Shown here: positions 1-11,104 of the stretch, piece after piece
Numbering within the stretch: position 1 is the stretch's first letter
Layout: each line of letters starts with the position of its first letter
NCBI GenBank assembly: GCA_033961575.1
Contig: CM066738.1
Coordinates: 86,501,478-86,565,477 of the forward strand
DNA length: 64,000 nt
Direction: 5' to 3'
Source of the DNA: Aselliscus stoliczkanus
Lineage: Eukaryota; Chordata; Mammalia; Chiroptera; Hipposideridae
The notes under the pieces: model-generated
What the model was told of the DNA's origin: nothing
Databases searched by the model: none
Seen by the model: the letters and a program-made list of their open reading frames with translations, nothing else
Program-made: the position numbers and the translations under genes

Positions 1-416
1 AGAGATCTCTCTCCTCATTTTCACTGTGGCAGATCACCCTTTATTTTGAGGAAAGGAATGATTTACAAGCCATTGTTCCTCATTATACTAAAGAGACATT
101 TCAAAGGCATAATGTAGAGAAAAAGGGCTTGGACTGGATCTCTCTTCTCTGGCTGCCAGCAGTGGGAATGGAAAATAACAGTATTATAAATATGATTTTA
201 TTGTCTTGTTACTATTAGGTGGATAGCATTTGGTCTCAACCTTACCTAGATTGTTAGTAAATGAAAAAGAGAACCATTCTAGGTTGGGAGAGAATCCAAT
301 CAGCTTTGTCATAAAAACACATTACCTTTGTGCTATGACTGCATCAAATCTCAAACACTGATTTAGCTAGAACATAGTAAAAACTTTGGACTCAGTTTTC
401 ACAGTTATGAAATATA
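1..416. other. unassigned intergenic sequence
   Basis: AT-rich sequence in which I recognise no repeat family, exon or RNA gene. Confidence 0.5.
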
Positions 417-547
417 CAGAGGGTGCCAAAAAATGTATACACATTTTAAGAAAGGAAGAAAACTGTATTACAATCATAATGCTCATATATACTGATAACA
501 AAAGATGAATACAAGTCATGTGTATACATTTTTTTTGGCGTTCCCAG
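417..547. mobile_element. mariner-type MITE, 131 bp, TA target duplication
   Basis: The left end (417-446) reads CAGAGGGTGCCAAAAAATG and continues TATACACAT. The right end (518-547), read on the minus strand, starts CTGGGAACGCCAAAAAAAA and continues TGTATACACAT, so the terminal inverted repeats are about 28 bp with a few mismatches. Both ends abut a TA dinucleotide (415-416 and 548-549), the target duplication of Tc1/mariner elements. The interior is too short for a transposase, so this is a non-autonomous copy that would have been moved in trans. I recall similar termini in bat genomes, but the family name is not certain. Confidence 0.8.
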
Positions 548-1622
548 TAGACATACTGAAAAACATGTATATATTCTCTAAATGTAAATTTTATGTATAT
601 TCTTTCTTTATGATTTCATAGACCTTTCTATTTCCATAGACCTTCCTCTATGCTTTCATAGAGCTGGAAGAAGCATTCAGCAAGAAATATAGAGACACTG
701 AGTTGAACAAGGAGATCAAAAATCAAGTTTCCTTTATCAATCTCAATTTCAATGTCTGTATGGAGCCATTTCCCATGTAATATGTGTTTCAATACTGTCA
801 CTTCCAAATCTATGTTTCTTGCTTCCAATGAACCTAAGATGAGAATCACCAATTCCAGTAAGCGTGTGAGAGAACATTCAATTGTATGGTTCCTACTTAC
901 TTTATAATACACTTGTTCAATAGAAACATCTGTTCTCTGGGCCCACCTTTCCCAGGACAGTTCTAAGCATGTGGCATATGCTCAAACATCCTGCAGAATT
1001 AATCCTGAAATGAGATTTATGATCCCAGAGAGGGGAATCAGACCATGATCAGAGGCTGGTGATCCAGAAAATCTGGGTTCTGCATTCTGATAACACAGCT
1101 CAAGGACACCTTCAGAACTCTGCCTCGTTTTTTTTTTTTTTGTTTTTTTTTTTTGTCTCAATTGCCTTATCTGTTAGTTAAGCTTCACAGGAGGTACCTC
1201 AGGTTTTTCACAGGGCTTTCGTAAGTGAGGATTCAAAGTAACACTTGTTATTTAAAAAAATATAAATAAGTATAAAATGCTACAAAGACGTAAGAGAGTA
1301 AGAATAGAGTCATGTGTGGTAGTAGTTACAAGAAGAAAACAAATATTGAAGGGAAATAAGGTGAGAAAGAACCTGAAAAGATATATTTAAAATAATCAAC
1401 GACAAAGAGCTACAAATTATTGGAAGTGATTATTTCATTTATAGCCAGATAACTTTTAAAATATTTGAAAGTTTAGGATATTTCAAAATACCCTAAAATT
1501 TTAAAGAATTGAGTATAAAATGCCATTTGTCATTTCTATAGAAGAAGACACATTATACTAAGTCCCTTTCAAATCACCAAGCACCGTGGAATGTGTGGCA
1601 GAAAGTAAGATCTGTTCTTTAG
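548..1622. other. unassigned intergenic sequence with poly-T tract
   Basis: No family recognised. A T-rich run at about 1129-1154 could be the tail of a minus-strand retroposon, but no body is recognisable beside it. A 94-codon minus-strand frame at 628-912 resembles no protein known to me. Confidence 0.45.
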
Positions 1623-1731
1623 TGACTGATCAGAAATCCTGCAGTAGAAGCCCATTCAAAATGCGCTTAGTTAGAGCTAGTTCAATGTCTTTAAAGGATC
1701 CTGAAGATAAAGGGCAGATTTATGAGCACAG
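1623..1731 (+). other. candidate coding exon ending in a perfect splice donor
   Basis: The frame is open from just after a TAA at 1559-1561 to 1731, where CAG|GTGAGT (1729-1737) is an ideal 5' splice site. In that frame the next codon across the boundary would become a TGA, as expected if translation stops belonging to the exon at the donor. A short pyrimidine-rich acceptor, TCTGTTCTTTAG, ends at 1622. The predicted peptide is hydrophilic and has a basic patch RSPFKMRLVRASSMSLKD followed by an acidic stretch, which is more protein-like than other frames in the window. The intron would be in phase 2. I do not recognise the protein, and a chance open frame of 56 codons is quite possible. Confidence 0.25.
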
Positions 1732-1865
1732 GTGAGTCTACTTTTTTATCCTTCATGGAAATGAGCCTATAAATCACCTGTCAAAATATCACACAGTACT
1801 GTCATAGAAAAGTTTCTAAAGTTCGAAATTCTAATTATGTTGTGAAGTTTCCTATATTCTAAAAT

Positions 1866-2160
1866 TTAAGAATTAGTAGAATGATATAAAACAGAAAACA
1901 ACAAAGGAACAAGACAAACAAAGAAACAAAAACGCAAAGACACAGACAACTGTTTAGTGATTACCAGAGAGTAAGGAGGGAGGGTGGATAGAAAAGGGTA
2001 AAGGGGGTCAAATATATGGTGATGAAAGGAGAACTGACTCTGGGTGGTCAACACACAATGTGATATATAGATGATGTACTACAGAATTGTACACCTGAAA
2101 CATATGTAACTTTGCTAACCATTGTCACCCCAATAAATTTTAATAAAAAAAGAAAAAAAA
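1866..2160 (+). mobile_element. L1 retrotransposon 3' end, 5'-truncated
   Basis: The stretch ends in a typical carnivore/bat L1 3' UTR: GTACACCTGAAACATATGTAA, then a segment ending CACCCCAATAAATTT and an A-rich tail (about 2137-2161). Upstream lies the usual G/A-rich part of the L1 3' UTR (GTAAGGAGGGAGGGTGG near 1972). There is no ORF2 sequence, so the copy is severely 5'-truncated. The flanks TAAGAATTAG (about 1867) and TAAGAATCTAG (about 2164) may be a decayed target duplication. It supplies a polyadenylation hexamer AATAAA but has no coding capacity. Confidence 0.8.
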
Positions 2161-3044
2161 AGCATAAGAATCTAGTTTACCTTAGTATAAATATCTTATT
2201 AAGACAAACTACTGTCCTTAAAACTCTAAGAATTTTCTATTTTATGGGAGCATTACCAATAATACCCAAGCTACTGATTAATATAATCCTTATCCTTTCT
2301 ATAATATTTATAGGAAAAACAAATTGAAAGTGAAATACAGATAAAGGGCAGGCAGAAGTGAAGCCCCTGGGTCCAGCTGTACCTCTCCTGCCCATGGGAA
2401 CACTATGTTTAAAATTAAATATTCTATTTGTATAAAGGAGGGATTGTCCTTATAGACAGTACTCTGACTCCATTTATAACCTAAAGGAGATAAAATGCCC
2501 ATAATAATGAAAGTGAGGAGATTCTATATCCCTTTTATTTTCAAGGTTGAGCAATGAAAAGAAGTTTATTAAAACTAAGTACACTTCCTACAGGAAAGTG
2601 TTTTAGCTTCTTGGCAGTGTATGACTGATATCAATCCCTTGTTCATAGATCAGTGTGTTTCCCGACTTCTTGGCAATGAAGTTATCCTAGTCCTTCCTCT
2701 GCATTTCTGACAATATATCCTTTGGCATTCATCATCTTCTAATCAAGCTTTAAATATCGGAGTTTCAATTGCCTGGAACCTTGGTCTTTTCTTTGTATTC
2801 TATACCCCATCTTGAGGTGATTTCAGTCATGGCCTCAATGGCCACGTATGCTGACCATTTCCAATATTTTGCACTAGCCTAGATTATTTCACCAATTAAA
2901 ATTCATATACTGTCAAACGTCTGCCTAATATCTCTACTAATTCTGAACGTGGCTACCTCCAATTATATGTGAAACCTATGGGATTCATTCTTGGCATATT
3001 CCAGGCCCTAGTCCATTCATCCTAACACATGTCACTTTACCACC
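2161..3044. other. unassigned intergenic sequence
   Basis: AT-rich sequence with no recognised repeat, exon or RNA. Short frames at 2112-2327 (+) and 2308-2502 (-) have no resemblance to known proteins. Confidence 0.45.
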
Positions 3045-3056
3045 TAAGACACACTT

Positions 3057-3615
3057 TTTCAAATTATATTCATTGGGGTGACATTGGCTGATAAAATTAT
3101 TTAGGTTACAAGTGCACAATTCCATAATTCTGTATATTGCATTGTGTATTCACCACCCAAAGATGAACCTCCTCCCATCATCATACATTGTACTCCTTTT
3201 TCCCTGTTCTATGTTCCCCCTTCCATCCTTTCTCTCTGGTAACTACTAAACTATTGTCTGTGTCTATGAGTTTTTGTTGTTTGTTTGTCTTGCTTGTTGT
3301 TGCTTTAAGTTTCATATCACATATATGAGTAAAATAATACGGATCTCAACTTTTTCTGTCTGACTTTTTTCACTTAGAATGATATTCTCAAGGTCCATCC
3401 ATGTTGTCGCAAATGGCAGTATGTCACCATTTCTTACGGCTGAGTAATATTCTATTGTATCTATGTAGCATACATTCTTTATCCAATCATCTATTGAAGG
3501 ACACTTCAGTTGTTTCCATGTCTTGGCCTCTATGAATAATGCTGCAATAAACATGGAGAGCATACATCTTTACAGACAAATTATTTCCTATTTTTTTGGA
3601 GTAGATACCTGATAA
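3057..3615 (-). mobile_element. L1 3' part (ORF2 C-terminus and 3' UTR), minus strand
   Basis: On the minus strand, 3563-3312 encodes the end of L1 ORF2, with the recognisable motifs KTWKQLKCPSIDDWIK, YYSAVRNGDILPF and TTWMDLENIILSE. The 3' UTR follows down to about 3063, where the end is the complement of the usual L1 terminus (CACCCCAATG). It abuts an L1 ORF2 fragment in the opposite orientation at about 3616, and the two together form one 5'-inverted insertion. The left flank TAAGACACACTT (3045-3056) resembles the right flank TAAAACACTCTT (4810-4821) at 10 of 12 positions, a likely decayed target duplication. Confidence 0.8.
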
Positions 3616-3991
3616 CACAGAAATACTAAGGATTTTACAAGAATTCTATAAAAGACTCTATGCTACCAAATTCAGTAACATAGAAAAATAGACAAGTTCT
3701 TAGAAATATATAACCTTCCTAGACTGAACCATGAAGAACTGGAAAGCCTAAATAGATCAATCAACAGTAAGGAAATTGAAACAATCATCAAAAAACTTCC
3801 AAAAAGTAAAAGTCCAGGATCAGATGGCTTCACTAGGGAATTCTACCAAACTTTCAAAGATGGTTTAATACTATCTTTCTCAAACTCTTAAAAAAAAAAA
3901 AAAAAAAAACTAAAGAAGACACAACACTTCCTAATTCGTTTTACGAGGCCAACATTACCCTGATACCAAAACCTGGCGAGGGTCACACAAA

Positions 3992-4029
<38 letters not shown>

Positions 4030-4809
4030 ACAGACCAATGTCTCTGATGAATACAGATGCAAAAATCCTAAAAAAAATACTAGCAAATCAAATACAACGA
4101 TACATTAAAAAGATTATACATCATGATCAAGCAGAGTTCATTCTAGGGGCACAAGGATGGTTCAACATAAGCAAACTGATCAATGTAATACACAACATAA
4201 ACAAAATAAAGGATAAAAATCATATGATCATATCAATAGATTTAGAAAGGACATTTGACAAGATACAACACCCATTTATGATTAAAACATTTAGATGGGT
4301 ATAAAAGGAAAGCACCTCAACATAATAAAGACCATATATGACAAATCCTCAGCTAATATGCTTAATGGTGAAAAACTGAAAGCTTTTCTTCTAAGATCAG
4401 GTATAAGAAAAGGATGTCTCTCTCCCCACCGTTATTCAACATAGCATTGGAAGTCCTAGCCAGAGCAGTCAGGCGAGAGAAGGAAATAAAAGGCATCCAA
4501 ATTGGGAATAAATAAGGCAAATTGACCTTTTTGCAGATGACTACCTTCTTTATATAGAAAATGTTAAACTCCATCCAAACACTATTAGAAACAATAAACA
4601 AATACAAGTACGGTGAAGTTGCAGGATACACAAATCAATGTACAAAAATCCATTGCCTTCCCACATACTAACAATTAAATTTCAGAAAAAGAAATAAAAC
4701 AATTCCTTTTGCAATTGTAACAACAACAACAACAAGAAATGAGTAAAACACCAAAGAATAAACTTAAAGGATGTGAAGGTCCTACACACTGAAAGCTACG
4801 AGACATTAT
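3616..4809 (+). mobile_element. L1 ORF2 reverse-transcriptase fragment, inverted 5' part
   Basis: The plus strand carries L1 ORF2 sequence. The frame at 4038-4304 shows the reverse-transcriptase region (MNTDAKILKKILANQIQ, DQAEFILGAQGWFNISK, NHMIISIDLERTFDKIQHPF). Further on, the catalytic FADD box is at 4530-4541, but in a different frame, so the copy is frameshifted and dead. An (AC)n tract interrupts it at about 3994-4026. The segment ends near L1 sequence corresponding to KDLYTENYKT. Orientation is opposite to the L1 3' end at 3057-3615, and L1 sequence between the two parts is missing, as expected from twin priming with a deletion at the junction. Confidence 0.85.
3994..4026. repeat. (AC)n microsatellite inside L1 ORF2
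   Basis: About 16 AC units lie within the L1 ORF2 fragment. The tract probably grew from an A/C-rich ORF2 segment after insertion and contributes to the frame disruption. Confidence 0.9.
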
Positions 4810-4821
4810 TAAAACACTCTT

Positions 4822-5275
4822 AAAAATTCCCACATCTTCTCATCTCCACTGCCACTTAGGAATAAGTTAGCACTGGTCTCCTAATATTCACTCTTGGCCT
4901 CCAAGACTGACTCTCTACATTGCAAACTGAGTTCTTTTGAAAGAATAAAACATATTACTCTGCTGATTAAAACCTTTAAGTAAATTTCCATTGTTTCCAT
5001 ATAGACCAAAATATTTGACCTAACTTAAACAAATCTCTGCACAGTCCAACCCTGCCTACCTCCCACCTCACCTCAGAAAACTCTTCCATTACTCTTTGTG
5101 CTGTAACTGCACTAGCTTTCTTTCTGGTCTTCAAATATTCTGTGTTCCTTTCTGCTTCGGTACCCTTGCTCACTCTGTCCAATCTACCTAGATTGATCCT
5201 CCACAGTCCTCCCTCATTTACCGAGTTAATTCCAAATCATATTTTATGGTTCATCAAATTCCTTAAGGTAGTTTC
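4822..5275 (+). mobile_element. L2-like LINE fragment
   Basis: The order of segments matches my memory of the L2 3' region: TTCTCATCTCCACTGCC, then GGTCTCCTAATATTCACTC, then CTGCTGATTAAAACCTTTAA, and near the end CTGTAACTGCACTAGC and TTCCTTTCTGC. It is highly diverged and lacks the L2 3' tail. An MaLR LTR begins just downstream. No open frame of L2 survives. Confidence 0.5.
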
Positions 5276-5304
5276 TAGAGACAAGAAGAGGATTTCATTT
5301 TTGT

Positions 5305-5640
5305 TTTTGTCCATTTGGGCTGCTATTACAGAATACCGCAGACTGGGTAGGTTACAAACAACAGAAATCAATTTCTCACATGTCTGAAGGCTGCAAGTCA
5401 GAGATGAGGATGCCAGCTTAGCTGGGTTATGGTAAAGTCTAGCAGACTGCCTACTTACTGTCTTCACTTAATGGAGGGGCAAGTTTCCTCTTAAACCACT
5501 TTTATAATGGCACTAATCCCATTTAGGAGTGCTCCGCCTTTATGGCCTATCATCTACTAAAGGCCCCATACACCTTGCATTGGTATTAGTACTTCAACAT
5601 ATGCATGTTGAGGGGAACACAAACATTCAGACCATATCAA
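5305..5640 (-). mobile_element. solitary MaLR-type LTR (MLT1/MST-like), minus strand
   Basis: Read on the plus strand it has the familiar reversed layout of ERVL-MaLR LTRs: GGGCTGCTATTACAGAATACC, GACTGGGTAGGTTAC, a segment near TTATAATGGCACTAATCCCAT, and finally ACACAAACATTCAGACCATA. Only the LTR is present, with no internal retroviral genes. The subfamily is not assignable by eye. Confidence 0.7.
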
Positions 5641-6856
5641 CTTGGTTTATGTCCTCACAGCGCTCTCTGCTTCACTCCTTCATAGGCTTATTACAATTGT
5701 ACTTAAGCAACTGTGCTATTAATATTCTTATGTGCTGAAATATAAGCTACAGGAGAGCCTTTCTATTTTGTTCACTGTTTTAACCTCAGGGCATTTCCTA
5801 CCCTAGTATACCCAAAGCGTGGGAAATAAGATCAGAAATATTTGCTTAGTTAACGATGAAAGAAATAAGGAAAAATCGTCTTCTTTTATAACATTTAAAG
5901 AAAATGTCAGTCCACCTTGCTGTCTAGTATATGTTAAATAAATTATCATCAATAAGAAGAATCAAGTGGGTGACATTTAGCAATCATCCTTTGATCTAAT
6001 CTCCTAAGAATTCTCTGAAGACTAAATCCAAAGCTGGTTGTTCATTTATATATTCATTCCTGCTTATGTATCTCTCAGCAATAATCCTATTTTCAAGGTT
6101 AAATCAAGAAACTTACATTAATAATATCTCACTTTGGGCAATTAGAAAATTGTATAAGCATCCAGGTACCTAGTTCATATATTTTAAAAACACAATGTCA
6201 CTCAACTTGTGAAATGTGTCTCAAGAATGTCTAGGGCAGCAGCAAAGGGTCATAGACATGCCATAGCATCTTGTGCAACAGTAACCAAAGTCATTGAATA
6301 TCACCCCAACACTTTATTAACTTGGGTATATTTTTCAAAAAGCCTCCAGGAGCAGGCAGATGGCATTCTCTTATTTGCACTATTCCACTGCAGAGAACTA
6401 AAGTTTAAACTATCAGCTACCTGCCATTTCTGGAATTGCTGCAGATAAAAACTCTTTGATGATTTCAGTTTTCTGCTGCTTGCTTGCAGGCTTACAGAGA
6501 ATAATTGCTACCATAAGAAACACTACTGAAATTGACAATAAACTGAATTTGGCTGGAAGTACATTGTAATTCTGTTCTATATTGGTGAGCTGCACTGCTG
6601 GGACGAGTGTTTGTTTAAAACCAAATCACCAAACAAAGCCCTGGCTTTAATGAAAATGTAGAGAGAATCATCTTTGAGATATTTATGGTGAGGACAATTG
6701 AAATTGTTTATTAGAAAGATAGCATTAACTGCTTCCTCCAGTGGATTATTTGGGGAATGTGAACTGCTCCCAGTATACTGTGACGTGCTTGGGATGGTAG
6801 AGAAAAGACAAAGAGAAAAAAGAGTTAGTGAGGCACTTTGTAGAAAATAAAGAAAG

Positions 6857-6857
<1 letters not shown>
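5641..6857. other. unassigned intergenic sequence
   Basis: No repeat family, exon or RNA recognised. A 79-codon frame at 6209-6448 (+) and overlapping minus-strand frames look like chance openings. Confidence 0.45.
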
Positions 6858-6895
<38 letters not shown>

Positions 6896-6901
6896 CGCGC
6901 G
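6858..6901. repeat. (TG)n(CG)n microsatellite
   Basis: About 15 TG units (6858-6887) pass directly into seven or so GC units (6887-6901). Alternating purine-pyrimidine sequence of this kind favours left-handed Z-DNA. An uninterrupted CpG run is unusual in a methylated, CpG-poor mammalian background. Confidence 0.95.
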
Positions 6902-7153
6902 AGCGGTGGGGGACACGCGTGAGGAAGTGGAATAGTAGAGTAGGAAAAAAAATTAAGTTGATATGAGAAATAAAGGAAAATAACTTGAGAAAACTTATCA
7001 AAAGAAGAGAAATAGAGAAAAGGAAATAAAGAGTAGATCAACAGCATGATCAAAATAGCCAAATGCAAGTGTCACTATTTATTATAGTTTTCCTTCCTAT
7101 ATATCCACATAGTTCTTTATCTTATTCTTCTGCTATGATATTTTTAAAAATTA

Positions 7154-7156
<3 letters not shown>

Positions 7157-7188
<32 letters not shown>

Positions 7189-7213
7189 CACACATATACA
7201 TACATACATACAC

Positions 7214-7257
<44 letters not shown>
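7157..7257. repeat. compound (TA)n / (ACAT)n / (CA)n microsatellite
   Basis: A TA run (7157-7187) is followed by ACAT/CATA-type tetranucleotides (7188-7226) and a CA run (7226-7257). Confidence 0.95.
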
Positions 7258-7259
<2 letters not shown>

Positions 7260-8069
7260 AATAAATGTAGTATCATCACCAGGATAACCTCTTCCCCACT
7301 AGAAGCCATTACTAATGGGGACTGAGTTATACTAATGAATAATTTATGACAAGAAGGCAGAAAACAGTCTATTTTGGAGAATTCCAGAATATTGTGTTGA
7401 ACCACAAGGGTCAGTTAAAATTGTGCTAGATAGAACTGAATCCTAGATTGATTCATATAAAAAATTCATATAAAGGTTTATTTCCTTCCTTGCCACTTAA
7501 TTTCCTACAAATTTACTACTATTCCAATATACATACCATAACAATCATATCCTAAAATCTTAAGGGAAAGGAGGAGAAAACAAACTAGAAGATAGCAAAT
7601 TTTATCGAACTTGCCAGTGACTTTAGCTCCTGCTTATTAATATCGGGTATTTCTGATATACAGAACCTGCCCATAAGCAATAATATTTTTTATTCAATAG
7701 ATCTGAGCTATACTGGTAAATTGGTACCTAGGGTATTGACACTGGCTTTTCCAAAGGGCCTCAGTAAGTCAAATATATACTTAAATCTTTGCTATCTTTA
7801 TTCGCTAAGAAGCAGCTGAAAGCAAAATGTTCTAAGAGCAGAAGAAAGGGAGATTGCCACCTGGTCACCCTGATTTAATATGGAAGTAAAAGGTAAGAGA
7901 ATATAAAAGTATCTATCTAAGAGAACAAATAAATTATATTTATTATATTTAAATCTTTGCTCTTTTAGTATAACTGGGGAGCCTATAGAGCTCCCCAAGT
8001 TATACTGAAATCCTACAAACAATTTTCAGTCACCTCTTAATGACCTTGTTCTATTATATTGACCTGAAC
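7258..8069. other. unassigned intergenic sequence
   Basis: AT-rich, with no repeat family or exon recognised. Confidence 0.45.
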
Positions 8070-8245
8070 TTCAAATGCAATTAACATTTATCGAATACGC
8101 TATGTATAAGGTGCTTCAATGAGCACTTTCAAATATATTACATATTTAATCTTCCCAACAACCCAATGGAGGGTTAGTAATCCTATTTTACAAAAGAGGA
8201 AAATTTAAGACTGAAATTAAATAATTGGATCAAGAATAATAGTTA
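8070..8245 (+). mobile_element. MIR-type SINE fossil
   Basis: The segment carries the MIR-like succession ATTAACATTTATCGAATACG, ATAAGGTGCTTCAATGAGCAC, CATATTTAATCTTCCCAACAA and TTTTACAAAAGAGGAAA. It is old and diverged, with no tail or target duplication visible. Confidence 0.65.
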
Positions 8246-8499
8246 TTGGTGGTAGGGGATGAGTTCTGAAATGGCTGGATGATGAGCATAGCAAATCTTC
8301 CCTCTAAAAAGCAATGATAAAACTAAAAAGAAAAAATAGTCAAAACAACTACTGGACTCTGGACACTGAGATAGGGCAAACTGTGATTAAGAATTATTTT
8401 TTCAAGAAAAATTCTTGAATCTTAGTAAAAAGAGAGATGTGCTGAATTTTAGCCTAGGAATGCTCCCATACCCACTTCTGGTTCATGACACTAAAGTAG

Positions 8500-10790
8500 A
8501 ATACAGCATAAGAACCACGTGACCATCTCAATAGGTGTGGGAAAACAATTTAGCAAAATTCAACAATCATTAATAATTAAAAACTCTCAACAAATTAGTA
8601 CTAGAAGAAAATGTCCTCAACCTGATAAAAAGACATTCACAAAAACCTTACAGCTAAAATTACACTTAATGGTCAATTTCCCCCTAAAATCAGTAACATG
8701 GCAAGGATTTCAGTTCTCACCACTTTTATTTTACAGTGTGCTAGACATTCCAACCAGTACAATCAGGCAATATAATGCAACAAGAAAAACAAAGAAGGAA
8801 AACTATCTTTTTTCACAGATGATACAACTTTGTACTGAGAAAATTTGAAAAATCCCTACTTAAAAAAAAACAACAAAAAAAAACACAGAAGAATAATGAG
8901 TTCTGTTAGAATGCAAAATACAAAATCAATATTTAAAAACAAAACAAAACACTTGTATTTCTATATAACAGAAATGAAAGCTCCAAAAATAAAATTAAGA
9001 AAATAATTGAATTCAAAATAGCACCAAAAATTAAATACTTGGGATTAAATTGAAGAAATGCAAATTGAAGTTTCACACTCAGAAAATTATAACACATTGC
9101 TGAGTGAAATTAAACAGGATCTAAATAAATGAAGTGTCCTTCTATGTTCATGGATTTAAAAACTCAACAGCATTACAATGGCAATTCTCCCAAACTGATC
9201 AATTGATTCAGTGCAATCACTATCAAAATCTCAGCAGGCTTTGTGCAGAAATTGGCCACCTGACTTAGATTTATATGGAAATGCTAAGGACCTGAAACAG
9301 CCAAAGCAATTTTGAAGATCAAATTTGGAAGACTGATAGTTTCCAACTTAAAAATATATTATAAAGTTACTGTAAAGAGAGAAGACAATGTATTGATGCC
9401 ATAAAAAAGAAAGATTAATGGAACATAATTGAGAGTCTGAAAATAATTCATTTATCATCAATTGACTTTTGATGAAGCTGCCAAAGTAATTCCATGAGGA
9501 GAGTATAATCTTTTCAATTTATTGTGCTGAGACAATTGGATATCCACACATAAAACAATGAGTTTAGATCCTTACCTCACATCATATACAAATATTAACT
9601 TAAAATAGATTTTAGGCCTAAATAGAAAGAAGATTTAGCTAAGATTATAAAACTTTAAAATACAACATAGGAAAAAGTATTCATACCTTGGATTAAGTAA
9701 CAGAACAAAAGCAGGAATCATAAAGAAAAACAAAAATAGCAAATTGGACATCCTCAAAATTATGCACTTTGCACTTCAAAAATCACAGCTACGAAAACAA
9801 AAAGACAAGCCTCACCACACACTGAGAGAACATATTTGCAAATCATGTATCTGATAAAGGATTTGCAAACCGAATTTGAAAACCAGAGGACAGTTTCAGC
9901 TCAGTAACAAAAACACAAATACCTGATTTTTTTTAAAAATGACAAAAGATTTGAATAGAAATTTTCCTAAAGTACATATATGAATAATCAATAAAAACAT
10001 TGAAAGATACTCAACATCATTACTGATTTGGGCAATGAAAATTAAAACCATAATGCGATGCCACTTTACATCCACCAGCATGGCAGTGACACGATGATAA
10101 CAAGTATTTGGGAGGATGTGGAAAAATTGGAACCCCTCATATATTGCTGGTGGGAATGTGAAATGATTCTGTCACATGAGCAAAAAGATTGGAACTTTTC
10201 AAAAATATTAAGCAACATTGTATCATGTAACTCTGCCATTTCTAGAAATCTGCCCAAGGAAATTGAAACCACATATCCACACAAAAACTGGTAAATAAAC
10301 ATTCATAGCAGTATTATTCACAATAGCCAAAAAGTGGAAACATCCCAAATATCCATCAATTGATGAAGGATTAAGCAAAATGTCATATTTCTATACAATG
10401 GGATTTTATTCAGAAATAAAGTACACTACTAATACATGCTATGACATGGATGAACTTCAAATATGCTATGCTAAGCAAAAAAAAAGCTGTCTGCTAAAGA
10501 ACATGTATTGCATGAAGCCATTGATATGACATTTCCAGAATACACGTATCTATAGACACAAAAGGTAGATTATTAGTTGCCAGGAACTGGGAATAGAAAC
10601 AAGACATGACTTCAGAAAAACGTAAGAGATCTTTTTAGACTAATGGAAATTTTATAAAACTGGATTGTAGCAATCGTTGTATATATATAACCTTGTAAAT
10701 TTACTAAAAATCATTGAATTGTACATATACAATGAGTGAGTTTTATGGTATGAAATTCACACCTCAACAAAGCTGTTTTTTAAAAATGAA
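8500..10790 (+). mobile_element. old L1 (L1M-type), ORF2 RT domain to 3' end
   Basis: The copy starts inside the ORF2 reverse transcriptase (at about 8516, ACCATCTCAATAGGTGTGG) and runs to the 3' UTR end near 10780, where TTTTATGGTATGAAATTCAC and TCAACAAAGCTG match L1M termini. The 109-codon frame at 8519-8848 is ORF2. The FADD catalytic box reads Phe-Thr-Asp-Asp at 8812-8823, so Ala is replaced while both Asp are kept. Downstream, 10058-10294 keeps the segment around ATTGCTGGTGGGAATGTGAAA. Many stops and frameshifts make it inactive, and no poly(A) tail or target duplication remains. Confidence 0.85.
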
Positions 10791-10794
10791 TAAT

Positions 10795-11035
10795 AGCTAC
10801 AATTTATTAGCCACATTTTTGTTTCATGCCACAATCTAAATGCTTTAAATCTATTTTATTTAATCCCCTAATCTTCAGAAATCTGTTATCCTTCAGTGAA
10901 GGAAACTGCAACTCAGTGAAGTTCAATAACATTCTCTATCTTTCTCAACTTGTAAACGGGGGGAGCTAAAATTTGAACCTACTTGTAAATTAAAACCCCA
11001 TGACTTTTACTATTATGTTATACTGCATAGAATCT
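10795..11035 (+). mobile_element. MIR-type SINE fossil
   Basis: The succession CTACAATTTATTAGCCAC, TTATTTAATCCCCTAATCTTC, GAAGGAAACTGCAACTCAGTG and GGGGGGAGCTAAAATTTGAAC is that of a MIRb/MIR3-like element. It directly follows the L1 3' end. Confidence 0.55.
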
Positions 11036-11104
11036 CTGAATAATTCTTCAGTTTTGTCACAAAAGAGTGAATTGCAGTGCTCTTTGTAATATGCCATGTT
11101 ACTC

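Noticed and set aside
3057..4809. Two unrelated L1 insertions in opposite orientation
   Set aside because: The junction order, missing middle part and similar outer flanks fit one twin-primed insertion better.
6577..7068. 163-codon minus-strand frame with His-Thr repeats
   Set aside because: The repeat part is the (TG)n/(CG)n microsatellite in translation; the rest has no known relative.
7157..7257. CRISPR-like or other spaced repeat array
   Set aside because: Simple dinucleotide and tetranucleotide microsatellite without spacers.
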